Assembly: GCA_035940955.1 (NCBI GenBank)
Contig: DASZEJ010000054.1
Coordinates: 1-17,634, forward strand
DNA length: 17,634 bases
DNA from: CADCVT01 sp035940955
GTDB lineage: Bacteria > Actinomycetota > Thermoleophilia > Solirubrobacterales > Solirubrobacteraceae
Direction of reading: 5' to 3'
The notes beneath the pieces were generated by a model, which was not told where the DNA came from, did no database searches, and saw only the letters and a program-made list of their open reading frames with translations. Shown piece by piece: positions 10,045 through 16,929 of this stretch; within the stretch, counting starts at the first letter, position 1; each line of letters opens with the position of its first letter. A program made the position numbers and the translations under genes.

Positions 10045-10454
10045 CGCTGCTCGACAGCCCGGCGGTCGTCGCGTACCTGGTCGAAGGGGACGCGCTGCAC
10101 GGGAGCGCGGCGGACGCCATCGAGTCGACGATGCGCAGCGGGACATCGCTCGCGATCTCGGCGGTTACGTGGAGCGAGACGCTGCACGGCGCGCTCCTCG
10201 GTCACTTCCCCGAGGAGCACCTGCGGGAGTTCGTCGAGGACTTCGGGATCGCGATCCTCGGGGTGGACGTGGAGGTCGCCGAGCAGGCGGCGGCGTTGCA
10301 GAAGGCGTACCGCAGGACGGGACGGTTGCGGACGCCGGACGCCCTGATCCTCGGCACTTCGCTCGCCTACGGCGACGTGGAGAAGGTGATCTGCGGCGAC
10401 GAGCAGTGGGCGAAGGTGCCCGGCGTGCGGGCCGAGGTCGTCCGGCTCGGCTAG
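10035..10454 (+). CDS. vapC: PIN-domain ribonuclease toxin (VapC type)
   Basis: VapC toxins are Mg-dependent endoribonucleases that cut tRNA or rRNA when freed from antitoxin. The 139-residue protein keeps the four acidic residues of the PIN active site: D7 (LLDSPAVVAYL), E48 (SAVTWSETL), D102 (RTPDALILGTSL) and D122 (VICGDEQW). The toxin therefore looks intact. The start is GTG 10035, inside the last codons of vapB. The TAG stop shares the palindrome CTAG with the opposing FAD oxidoreductase gene. The RNA target cannot be predicted. Confidence 0.88.
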   Translation: MAVALLDSPAVVAYLVEGDALHGSAADAIESTMRSGTSLAISAVTWSETLHGALLGHFPEEHLREFVEDFGIAILGVDVEVAEQAAALQKAYRRTGRLRTPDALILGTSLAYGDVEKVICGDEQWAKVPGVRAEVVRLG

Positions 10455-11608
10455 GTCGCGAATCGGTCGGGGTCGAAGGGGGAGAGGTCGAGCGAGGGAC
10501 GGTCTCCGGTGAGCGCCTGCGCGATCAGGCGGCCGGTGATCGGGCCGAGGGCGACGCCGGCTCCCTCGTGGCCGGTCGCGACCCAGAGCCCGTCGGCGAT
10601 GCGCGAGGGGCCGATGGCGGGCAGGTGGTCGGGCAGCCAGGGGCGGAAGCCGACCCAGCTCGCGTCGCGCGGCAGGCCGGCGACCTCGGGGACGAGCCGT
10701 GCGGCGCGCTGCTGCACCTCGGCGGCGAGCGCGTCGTCGATGGTCGGGTCGAAGCCGCAGCGCTCGCGCGTGGAGCCCGCGAGGACGTGGCCGTCCCACG
10801 TGGTCTCGACGACGGTGGAGACCTGCCGGTCCGCTGTGGGTGCGACCACCGTCGAGAGGTAGGAGCCGTCGACGACCTTGCGGCGCAGGAAGCCGGCGTC
10901 GGGTCGCGGGAGGCGCAGGCGGGTGAGCTGGCCCTTGCGCGGCTCGAGCGGCAGGTGCAGGCCCGCGGAGGCGGCGAGCGGCGCCGACCACGGGCCGGCG
11001 GCGAGGACGACCGCGCGGGCGGGGAGCAGCTCGCCGCCGTCCGCGCCGGGGCGCGTTACGCGCACGCCGCGCCCCGGCTCGATCGCGGTCACCTCGGCGC
11101 CCGTGCGCACGTCGGCGCCGTGCTCGGCCGCGAGCGTCGCGAGCGCCGCGGCGATCGCTCGCGGGTCGCACTGCAGGTCGGTCGGGACGTACAGCGCGCC
11201 GTGGATCTCGCCGGTCAGGCGCGGCTCCAGCGCGCGGACGTCCTCCGGCCCGATCACCCGCGCGTCGACTCCCGCCGCCCGCAGCCGCTCCGCGCGCGCC
11301 GGCTCGGCCGCCCACGTCGCCGCGTCGGGGTGGACGACGAGCGCTCCCTTGCGGCGGATGCGCGCCGCTTCGCCGAACAGCGCCTCCAGCTCGCCGAACA
11401 GCGCGACGCCGGCGACCGCCAGGTCGAGCTCCGGGCCGGCGTCCTTGTCCGAGCACAGCACGTTCCCCTCGCCGAGGCCGGTCGTCCCCTCGCTCACGCC
11501 CGCCCGGTCGAGCAGCGTCACGGAAAGCCCGCGGCGCGCGAGCTCGTACGCCGTCGCGCAGCCGACGATCCCCGCGCCGACGACGGCGACGTCGCAGCCG
11601 CGGCTCAC
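10451..11608 (-). CDS. FAD-dependent D-amino acid oxidoreductase, probable D-hydroxyproline dehydrogenase
   Basis: A 385-residue DAO-family flavoprotein. It opens with the dinucleotide-binding motif VAVVGAGIVGCATAYELARR (Gly11, Gly13, Gly16) and an acidic end to the second strand (LLDRAG). It closes with the FAD motif GLWVATGHEGAGVALGPITG. LAAGPWS and PRKGQLTRLRLPR are typical of DadA/glycine-oxidase-like proteins. Family knowledge alone fits oxidation of several amino acids. The operon with hydroxyproline epimerase and a DapA-like deaminase points to cis-4-hydroxy-D-proline oxidised to 1-pyrroline-4-hydroxy-2-carboxylate. The start is GTG 11608, giving a GTGA overlap with the epimerase stop. 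Upstream codons in this frame are a shadow of that gene. It is the last gene of the minus-strand operon. Confidence 0.85.
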   Translation of the reverse strand: MSRGCDVAVVGAGIVGCATAYELARRGLSVTLLDRAGVSEGTTGLGEGNVLCSDKDAGPELDLAVAGVALFGELEALFGEAARIRRKGALVVHPDAATWAAEPARAERLRAAGVDARVIGPEDVRALEPRLTGEIHGALYVPTDLQCDPRAIAAALATLAAEHGADVRTGAEVTAIEPGRGVRVTRPGADGGELLPARAVVLAAGPWSAPLAASAGLHLPLEPRKGQLTRLRLPRPDAGFLRRKVVDGSYLSTVVAPTADRQVSTVVETTWDGHVLAGSTRERCGFDPTIDDALAAEVQQRAARLVPEVAGLPRDASWVGFRPWLPDHLPAIGPSRIADGLWVATGHEGAGVALGPITGRLIAQALTGDRPSLDLSPFDPDRFAT

Positions 11609-12609
11609 GCCAGGCGGAAGCCTGCGGGGAACGGGTCGGTGGGGTCGAGCAGGTACTGGCCGATCCCGGTGATCCAGGCGCGGCCGGTGATCTCCGGCAC
11701 GATGGCGGGCCGGCCCGCGACCGTCGTCTCCGAGAGGACGCGGCCGGTGAAGCGGGTCCCGATGACCGACTCGTTCACGAACTCGCCGCCGACGGCGAGC
11801 GCGCCGCGGGCGTGGAGCTGGGCCATGCGCGCCGACGTCCCGGTGCCGCACGGCGAGCGGTCGAGCCACCCGGGGTGGATCGTGGTGGCCGCCCGCGCAT
11901 CGGCGCCGTCGGCGCCCGGCGCGTGCAGCACGACGTGGTGGCAGCCCTGGATCCGGTCGTCCTCCGGGTGCGCGGGCGGGCACGAGGTGTTGATCGCGGC
12001 CATGATCGCCAGGCCGGCGTCGATCAGCGCCTGCGACTGCTCCGCCACCGGCGCCAGCCCGACGCTCGCGGCCTCGACGATCGCGTAGAAGTTGCCGCCG
12101 AACGCCAGGTCGTACTCCACGCGCCCGACCCCGGGGACGTCCACGACGGCGTCGCGCTCGTGCAGGAACGACGGCACGTTGCGCAGCGACACCGCCGTCG
12201 CCCGCCCGCCCGAGACCTGCACGCGCGCCTCGACCAGCCCCGCCGGCGTGTCCAGGACGATCGCCGTCTCGGGCTCGGTGACCTCGACCATCCCCGTCTC
12301 CACCAGCACGGTCGCCACGCCGATCGTCCCGTGGCCGCACATCGGCAGCAGGCCCGACACCTCGATGAACAGCACGCCCCAGTCGGCCTCCGGCCGCGTC
12401 GGCGGCTGCAGGATCGCCCCCGACATGGCGCCGTGCCCGCGCGGCTCCTGCATCAGCAGCAGCCGCAGGTCGTCGCGCTCGGCCTCGAAGCGCAGCTTGC
12501 GCTCGAGCATCGTGCTCCCGGGAAGCGCCGGGACGCCGCCCGTGATCACGCGGGTCGGCATCCCCTCGGTGTGCGAGTCGACCGCGCTGAAGTACCGCGC
12601 GGCCCTCAT
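11605..12609 (-). CDS. proline racemase family, probable 4-hydroxyproline 2-epimerase
   Basis: The family inverts the alpha carbon of proline or hydroxyproline without a cofactor, using two cysteines. Both are present in this 334-residue protein: C91 in MCGHGTIG and C254 in SPCGTGTSARMA. This separates it from trans-3-hydroxyproline dehydratases, in which the second Cys is replaced. Other family marks are DSHTEGMPTRVITGG near the N-terminus and GGNFYAIV. The neighbours (FAD oxidoreductase, DapA-like deaminase, ketoglutarate semialdehyde dehydrogenase) make trans-4-hydroxy-L-proline to cis-4-hydroxy-D-proline the likely reaction. The ATG start overlaps the upstream stop as ATGA. A plain proline racemase cannot be excluded. 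Confidence 0.9.
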   Translation of the reverse strand: MRAARYFSAVDSHTEGMPTRVITGGVPALPGSTMLERKLRFEAERDDLRLLLMQEPRGHGAMSGAILQPPTRPEADWGVLFIEVSGLLPMCGHGTIGVATVLVETGMVEVTEPETAIVLDTPAGLVEARVQVSGGRATAVSLRNVPSFLHERDAVVDVPGVGRVEYDLAFGGNFYAIVEAASVGLAPVAEQSQALIDAGLAIMAAINTSCPPAHPEDDRIQGCHHVVLHAPGADGADARAATTIHPGWLDRSPCGTGTSARMAQLHARGALAVGGEFVNESVIGTRFTGRVLSETTVAGRPAIVPEITGRAWITGIGQYLLDPTDPFPAGFRLA

Positions 12610-13493
12610 GCGGCGACGGGCAGGCCCAGCGCCTCCACCGCCTCGCGCAGCACCGCCCGGCGCTCGGCGTCGAGCGGCCCGCGCGGCGGCCGGCTCGGGC
12701 CGCCGGTGAGCCCCACGGCGTCCATCGCGCCCTTGAAGTACTGGACGAGCCAGGGAGTCATGTCGAGCCGGCTGAGCGGGAGGAGCCGCTGGTTGAGCGC
12801 CCGCGCCTCGGGGAGCCGGCCCGCGTCAACCAGCTCCATCAGCTCGACGCACTCGCGCGGGGCGACGTTCGCCACGCCGCTGACCCAGCCGGTCGCGCCG
12901 GCGGCGAACCCCTCGAGCGCCCAGTCGTCGCCGCCGACGAGGACCTCGAGGCCGGTCGCGCCGAGCAGCGCCGCGATGCGCCGGGCGTCGCCCGAGCACT
13001 CCTTCACGGCGACGACGCCGGGCACCGCGGCGGCGATCTCCGCGATGGCGCCCGGGAGCAGGTCGACGCCCGAGGCCTCCGGGTTGTTGTAGGCCATGAC
13101 CGGCAGGCCGGCCGCGTCGGCGACCGCGGCGAAGTGGGCGGCCAGCTCCTCGGTCGACCCGCGGTAGAGCACGGGCGGCAGGCACATGACGCCGCGGCAG
13201 CCGCCCGCCCGCGCCTGCTCGGCGTAGGCGCACGCAACCGCTGTCGAGACCGCCGAGACGCCCGCCGTGACCGGGACGCGCTCACCGGCCACGTCGACGA
13301 CCGTCTCGATCACCTGCGCGCGCTCGGCGTCGGACAGGCTCCCGGCCTCGCCCATCGTCCCGTTGACGACGAGCCCGTGGACGCCGCCGTCGAGCAGGTG
13401 GGTGACGTTCGCGCGCAGCGCGGCGACCTCGATCGAGCCGTCCTCGGCGAAGGGGACGACGACGGCGGGGATGATGCCGGGGAACGTGCTCAT
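12606..13493 (-). CDS. DapA-family lyase, probable 1-pyrroline-4-hydroxy-2-carboxylate deaminase
   Basis: A 295-residue class I aldolase-type TIM barrel. The Schiff-base lysine is K164 in VVAVKECSGD and the catalytic tyrosine is Y135 in VMAYNNP. The substrate loop reads NGTMGEAGSLSDAER, where Met47 replaces the second Thr of the usual GTTGE. The arginine that binds aspartate semialdehyde in true DapA (R138 in E. coli YNVPSRTG) is Ala140 here (YNNPEASG). It is therefore not a lysine-pathway enzyme. In hydroxyproline clusters this family deaminates the pyrroline product to alpha-ketoglutarate semialdehyde. The ATG overlaps the regulator stop (ATGA) and its own stop overlaps the epimerase start (ATGA). 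The frame stays open far upstream as a shadow. Confidence 0.88.
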   Translation of the reverse strand: MSTFPGIIPAVVVPFAEDGSIEVAALRANVTHLLDGGVHGLVVNGTMGEAGSLSDAERAQVIETVVDVAGERVPVTAGVSAVSTAVACAYAEQARAGGCRGVMCLPPVLYRGSTEELAAHFAAVADAAGLPVMAYNNPEASGVDLLPGAIAEIAAAVPGVVAVKECSGDARRIAALLGATGLEVLVGGDDWALEGFAAGATGWVSGVANVAPRECVELMELVDAGRLPEARALNQRLLPLSRLDMTPWLVQYFKGAMDAVGLTGGPSRPPRGPLDAERRAVLREAVEALGLPVAA

Positions 13494-14233
13494 CGGGGCT
13501 CCTGGTGGTCTTCGAGGGCCATGTAGCGGCGGGCTCGCTGGATGTGCTGGCGGGCGTGCAGCTCGGCGGCGTCGGGGTCGCCCTCGAGGATCGAGGCGGC
13601 GATCAGCCGGTGCTCGGCGAGCTGAAGCGTGGTGCGGCCGGGGACGGCGATCGACTCGTCGCGCAGCCGGCGCCACAGCGGCTCGTCCATCGTGCAGGCG
13701 AGCCGGTCGGCGATGGCGACGAGGACGGGGTTGCCGGTGAGGACGGCGATCTCGCGGTGGAAGCTGCGGTCCGCGTCGCTCCAGCGGCGGCGCTGCGCGG
13801 GGTCGGCCGGGTCCATCGAGGCGTCCATCGTCGCAAGGAGGCGGGTCAGCTCCTCGCCGTCGTGGGGGGCCGCCTGCGCGGCGAGCCGCGCGACCGGCGG
13901 CTCGGTGATCAGCCGCGCCTGCAGGACCGCGGCGGGGCCGGCGTCGGGAACCGGCGCGAGCTCGCCCGTGCCGGCGCGCTCCGCGATCCGCTCGGGCGCG
14001 TCGTCGGCCACGTAGGAGCCGGACCCGCGGCGGGTGACGATCAGGTCCTGGAGCTGCAGGTACGCGAGCGCCTCGCGGACCGACGCGCGGCCGACCTCGA
14101 GCTGCTGGGCCAGCTCGCGCTCGCCGGGCAGCCGCTCGCCGGGCGCGAGCCGGCCCGCGGCGATCTCGCCGGCGAGGTGGTCGGCGATCTGCTCGTAGCG
14201 CTGGCGGATGGGGGAGGGGGCGGTGACGGCCAC
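13490..14233 (-). CDS. GntR-family transcriptional regulator, FadR/FCD subfamily
   Basis: A 247-residue regulator. The N-terminal winged helix (about 10-78) contains LPGERELAQQLEVGRASVRE followed by ALAYLQLQDLIVTRRGSGSYV, the standard GntR pattern. The C-terminal FCD ligand domain (about 95-240) has the metal-site residues in DRSFHREI, EHRLIAA and ARQHIQRARRY. The start is GTG at 14233. It is the first gene of the hydroxyproline operon and is divergent from the semialdehyde dehydrogenase. A perfect palindrome in the 47-bp gap would let it control both sides. FCD regulators usually release DNA on binding a small carboxylic acid. Hydroxyproline or a pathway intermediate is the expected ligand, by inference. 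Confidence 0.92.
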   Translation of the reverse strand: MAVTAPSPIRQRYEQIADHLAGEIAAGRLAPGERLPGERELAQQLEVGRASVREALAYLQLQDLIVTRRGSGSYVADDAPERIAERAGTGELAPVPDAGPAAVLQARLITEPPVARLAAQAAPHDGEELTRLLATMDASMDPADPAQRRRWSDADRSFHREIAVLTGNPVLVAIADRLACTMDEPLWRRLRDESIAVPGRTTLQLAEHRLIAASILEGDPDAAELHARQHIQRARRYMALEDHQEPR

Positions 14234-14243
14234 GGCGTAGGAG

Positions 14244-14262
14244 TGGTTCGATCTGCGAACCA
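14244..14262. promoter_or_regulatory. candidate GntR operator palindrome
   Basis: TGGTTCG (14244-14250), a 5-base spacer ATCTG and CGAACCA (14256-14262) form a perfect 7-bp inverted repeat. It lies in the gap between the divergent regulator and dehydrogenase genes. It ends six bases before the TACTGT -10-like hexamer of the dehydrogenase, covering the expected -35 position, and begins 11 bases upstream of the regulator GTG. FCD-type GntR proteins bind palindromes of this kind as dimers. The regulatory role is inferred. Confidence 0.65.
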
Positions 14263-14265
14263 GTT

Positions 14266-14276
14266 GCTACTGTAGC
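14266..14276 (+). promoter_or_regulatory. -10-like box and small palindrome before the dehydrogenase gene
   Basis: TACTGT (14268-14273) ends seven bases before ATG 14281 and fits a leaderless promoter. It is embedded in GCTACTGTAGC (14266-14276), a perfect 5-bp inverted repeat around one base. A regulator dimer here would block the -10 box. It may be a second half of the operator region or coincidence. Confidence 0.45.
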
Positions 14277-14280
14277 TGGT

Positions 14281-15861
14281 ATGTCAATCGTAGAAGCGGT
14301 CGACCCGCGATCCGGGCGGGTCGCCGGCTCGTACCCCGCCGCCCGGGTGGAGGACGTCGACGCCGCCCTCGCCGCGGCCGTCGAGGCGGCGGCGTCCCCG
14401 GCGATGCGTGACGACGCCCGCCGCGCGGCGGCGCTCCGCGCGGCGGCCGGCGGGCTGCGCGCCCGTGGCGGCGACGTCGTGGCCGTCGCCGGCGGCGAGA
14501 CCGGGCTCCCCGAGGCGCGGCTGCGCGGCGAGCTCGAGCGCACCGCGGTGCAGCTCGAGCTGCTCGCCGACCACGTCGCCGCGGGCGAGCACCACGACGC
14601 GATCGTCGACCGCGCCGACCCGGACTGGCGGCCGCTCCCGCGCCCGGACCTGCGCCGCCGCCGCGTCCCGATCGGTCCCGTCGCGGTGTTCGGCGCCTCC
14701 AACTTCCCGCTCGCGTTCAGCACCGGCGGCGGCGACACCGGCGCGGCGCTGGCGGCGGGCTGCCCGGCGATCGTGAAGGGCCACCCGTCGCACCCCGGCA
14801 CGGGGACGCTCGTGGCCGAGGTCCTCGCCGCCGCGGTGGAGGAGGCCGGGCTGCCGGCGGGGGCGTTCGCCCACCTGCTCGCCGCCGAGCTCGACGTCGC
14901 CGAGGCGCTCGTCGACCACCCGGCGACCGCGGCGGTCGCGTTCACCGGCTCGTTCCGCGCCGGCACCGCGCTCATCGCGCGCGCGAACGCGCGCCCGACG
15001 CCGATCCCCGTCTTCGCCGAGATGGGCAGCCTCAACCCGGTCGTCGTCACGCACGCAGCGCTGGCCGCGCGCGGCGACGCGATCGCCGAGGCGCTCGCCG
15101 GCGCGGTCGGCACCTTCGGCGGCCAGCTGTGCACGAAGCCCGGCCTCGTCTTCGCGCCGGCGGGGAGCACGCTCGCCGCCGACTTGGCGGCCGCGCTCGG
15201 TGCGCGCCGCGAGGTGCTGCTCAACGCGAACGTCCATCGCGGGTACGGCGCGGGCGTCGAGGCGCTGGCCGCGGCGGAGGGCGTGGAGCGGCTGACGCCG
15301 GCAGCGGCGAGCGGCGGCGACGGCGGCGCGAACGGCGACGGCGCGGCCGGCGGCGACGCCGTGCGCGACGCCGGCTTCGCGGTCGCGCCCGCGGTCTTCC
15401 GCACGCGCGCCTCCGCGCTCGCCGCCACGCCCGCGCTGGGCGAGGAGTGCTTCGGCCCCGCCGTCGTCGTGCTCGAGTACGAGGCCGGCGACGACCTGCA
15501 CGCGGCGCTCGGCGCGCTCGGCGGCCAGCTCGCCGCCGCGCTGTACGCGGAGCCGGCCGAGCACCCGGCGCTGGCCCCGCTCGTCGAGCGCCTCACCGAG
15601 CTGGCCGGCCGCGTCATCTTCGACGGCGTCCCGACCGGCGTGTCGGTCACGCTCGCCATGCACCACGGCGGCCCATGGCCGGCGACCTCCGCGCCCGCGC
15701 ACACCTCGGTCGGCGCGACCGCCGTCGACCGGTTCCTCCGCCCGGTCGTCTACCAGGACGCCCCCGACGCCCTGCTCCCGCCCGCCCTCCAGGACGCCAA
15801 TCCGCTGAACCTCCTGCGCCGGGTCGACGGCGAGCGGACGCGCGAGCCCGTCGTGCGCTGA
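14281..15861 (+). CDS. alpha-ketoglutarate semialdehyde (2,5-dioxovalerate) dehydrogenase
   Basis: A 526-residue aldehyde dehydrogenase that oxidises 2,5-dioxopentanoate to alpha-ketoglutarate with NAD(P), the last step of hydroxyproline (and some sugar-acid) degradation. Family marks are FGASNFPLAFSTGGGDT (N141), IVKGHPSHPGT (K166), the general base E247 in FAEMGSLNP and the nucleophile C284 in GTFGGQLCTKPGLVF. The SNFPLAFST and MGSLNPVV signatures are those of ketoglutarate semialdehyde dehydrogenases rather than general aldehyde dehydrogenases. GQLCTKPG has Leu where relatives usually have Phe. A low-complexity Gly/Ala/Asp stretch (about 344-359) sits in the C-terminal half. The gene is divergent from the regulator and leaves the minus-strand genes to the other promoter, sharing one control region with them. 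Confidence 0.93.
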   Translation: MSIVEAVDPRSGRVAGSYPAARVEDVDAALAAAVEAAASPAMRDDARRAAALRAAAGGLRARGGDVVAVAGGETGLPEARLRGELERTAVQLELLADHVAAGEHHDAIVDRADPDWRPLPRPDLRRRRVPIGPVAVFGASNFPLAFSTGGGDTGAALAAGCPAIVKGHPSHPGTGTLVAEVLAAAVEEAGLPAGAFAHLLAAELDVAEALVDHPATAAVAFTGSFRAGTALIARANARPTPIPVFAEMGSLNPVVVTHAALAARGDAIAEALAGAVGTFGGQLCTKPGLVFAPAGSTLAADLAAALGARREVLLNANVHRGYGAGVEALAAAEGVERLTPAAASGGDGGANGDGAAGGDAVRDAGFAVAPAVFRTRASALAATPALGEECFGPAVVVLEYEAGDDLHAALGALGGQLAAALYAEPAEHPALAPLVERLTELAGRVIFDGVPTGVSVTLAMHHGGPWPATSAPAHTSVGATAVDRFLRPVVYQDAPDALLPPALQDANPLNLLRRVDGERTREPVVR

Positions 15862-15864
15862 CGC

Positions 15865-15894
15865 AGAGCGCTCATCCGCGCCGCGCTCTACCGT
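15865..15894 (+). promoter_or_regulatory. inverted repeat and -10-like box before the nitrilase-like gene
   Basis: AGAGCG (15865-15870) and CGCTCT (15884-15889) form a 6-bp inverted repeat with a 13-base spacer, just after the dehydrogenase stop. TACCGT (15889-15894) ends six bases before GTG 15901 and fits the leaderless pattern of the window. The repeat could be a weak terminator for the upstream gene or an operator. Both roles are uncertain. Confidence 0.35.
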
Positions 15895-15900
15895 CCAGCC

Positions 15901-16929
15901 GTGCCCGGCGACCTGCCCACACGGCTGGAGGAGGCGCGCACGTTGTGGGACGCCGCCTGCGCGCTGCTGCTCTGCTGGCGCGACGCCCTGCCCGACGCGC
16001 CGGCGCGGCACGCGACCGGCGAACGCTGGACGGCGTGGGCCGAGAGCGTCGATCGCGTGCAGCAGCACTTCGCGGGCGGCCGCGCCCCCGACGACTTCGA
16101 CGCCGAGGATCGCGAGCTGCTGCGGCGCGTCACGCTCGACGGCCAGCTCCCGGACGCCGTCGACGCGGCGGCGTGGGGCCTGGCGAACGCCACGAGCCAC
16201 ACGTTCGCGCCCGCGTGGCGCGATCGGCTCGGCGGCGAGCGGCACGCCCTGACCGGCGGCCACCTGTACCCCGTGGCCGACGCTCCGTGGGAGCTGGCCG
16301 GCATGGCGCTCGCGTCGCGCCCGGCGTCGCTCAGCCCGCCGCGCGCGGACGAGCTGCCGACGATCCGCGCGCACGACGCTGCGAGCTTCGACGTCATCGT
16401 CGACTTCCGCTTCGCGCGGACGCTCGAGGCGGTCGCCGCGACGCTCGAGGAGGTCGCCGCGACGCTCGAGGAGGTCGTCGCGATCCACCCCAACGACGCG
16501 ATGGCCGAGCTCGCGTTCCCGGAGCACGGCGGGCAGATCTTCCCCGTCGGGCCGCGCGACCCCGACGAGCAGCGCCACCGGCTGGGCGAGCTGGTGCCCG
16601 CCGCGCTCGCCACGGGGGCGGCGATCGCGGTGCTGCCCGAGCTGTCCGTGCCCGCCGAGGCGCTCGACGAGCTGCACGCGCTGGTGCGGGCCGCCGAGGC
16701 GCCGCAGCTTCTGATCGCCGGCAGCCACCACGCCGTGGTCGACGGCGAGCGCGAGAACGTCGCCGTCGGGCTCGTCGCGGGCCACGACGCGCGCATGGAG
16801 CAGGTCAAGGCGACGCCGTTCAGCGACGAGCTGCGGCTCCGCCCGCCGGTCAAGGAGGGCATCCGCCACCGCGCCCGTCCGTGGCGGCGTCGCGCGTCGG
16901 GTCGGCGCAGTCCGTCACGGTCGTCGTGA
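15901..16929 (+). CDS. nitrilase-fold (carbon-nitrogen hydrolase-like) protein, truncated or frameshifted
   Basis: A 342-codon frame from GTG 15901. Residues 1-170 have no recognised domain. Residues about 172-194 hold three heptads (TLEAVAA, TLEEVAA, TLEEVVA). From about 212 the sequence resembles a nitrilase: AIAVLPELS with E247 as the likely base, then LLIAGSHHAVVDGERENVAV and VKATPF with K303. The catalytic Cys that should follow is missing. After PPVKEGI (residue 321) the frame turns Arg/Ser-rich (RHRARPWRRRASG) with T- or A-ending codons, the mark of reading out of frame. The gene is therefore probably disrupted near 16861 by an indel or deletion. Nitrilase-like domains occur in amide metabolism and in some defence proteins, and the role here is unknown. 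Confidence 0.6.
   Translation: MPGDLPTRLEEARTLWDAACALLLCWRDALPDAPARHATGERWTAWAESVDRVQQHFAGGRAPDDFDAEDRELLRRVTLDGQLPDAVDAAAWGLANATSHTFAPAWRDRLGGERHALTGGHLYPVADAPWELAGMALASRPASLSPPRADELPTIRAHDAASFDVIVDFRFARTLEAVAATLEEVAATLEEVVAIHPNDAMAELAFPEHGGQIFPVGPRDPDEQRHRLGELVPAALATGAAIAVLPELSVPAEALDELHALVRAAEAPQLLIAGSHHAVVDGERENVAVGLVAGHDARMEQVKATPFSDELRLRPPVKEGIRHRARPWRRRASGRRSPSRSS
16420..16482 (+). repeat. three 21-bp tandem repeats in the nitrilase-like gene
   Basis: Units 16420-16440, 16441-16461 and 16462-16482 each begin ACGCTCGAGG and differ at single positions. They encode TLEAVAA, TLEEVAA and TLEEVVA. The 7-residue period fits an amphipathic helix extended by in-frame duplication. Confidence 0.85.

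Noticed and set aside
12606..13493. Dihydrodipicolinate synthase (dapA) of lysine synthesis
   Set aside because: The substrate-binding arginine is replaced by alanine and the gene sits inside a hydroxyproline operon.
12606..15704. The long minus-strand extension of the DapA-like gene over the regulator and dehydrogenase
   Set aside because: Family homology begins at ATG 13493. The upstream part is Ser/Ala/Pro/Arg-rich shadow over two recognisable genes.
15129..16860. The first part of the plus-strand frame that ends at 17081
   Set aside because: Over this span it is Arg-rich shadow of the dehydrogenase and nitrilase-like genes. Only its last roughly 70 codons look coding.
16850..16880. Programmed ribosomal frameshifting in the nitrilase-like gene
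   Set aside because: No slippery heptamer or convincing downstream stem is visible, and the downstream peptide does not continue the nitrilase fold.
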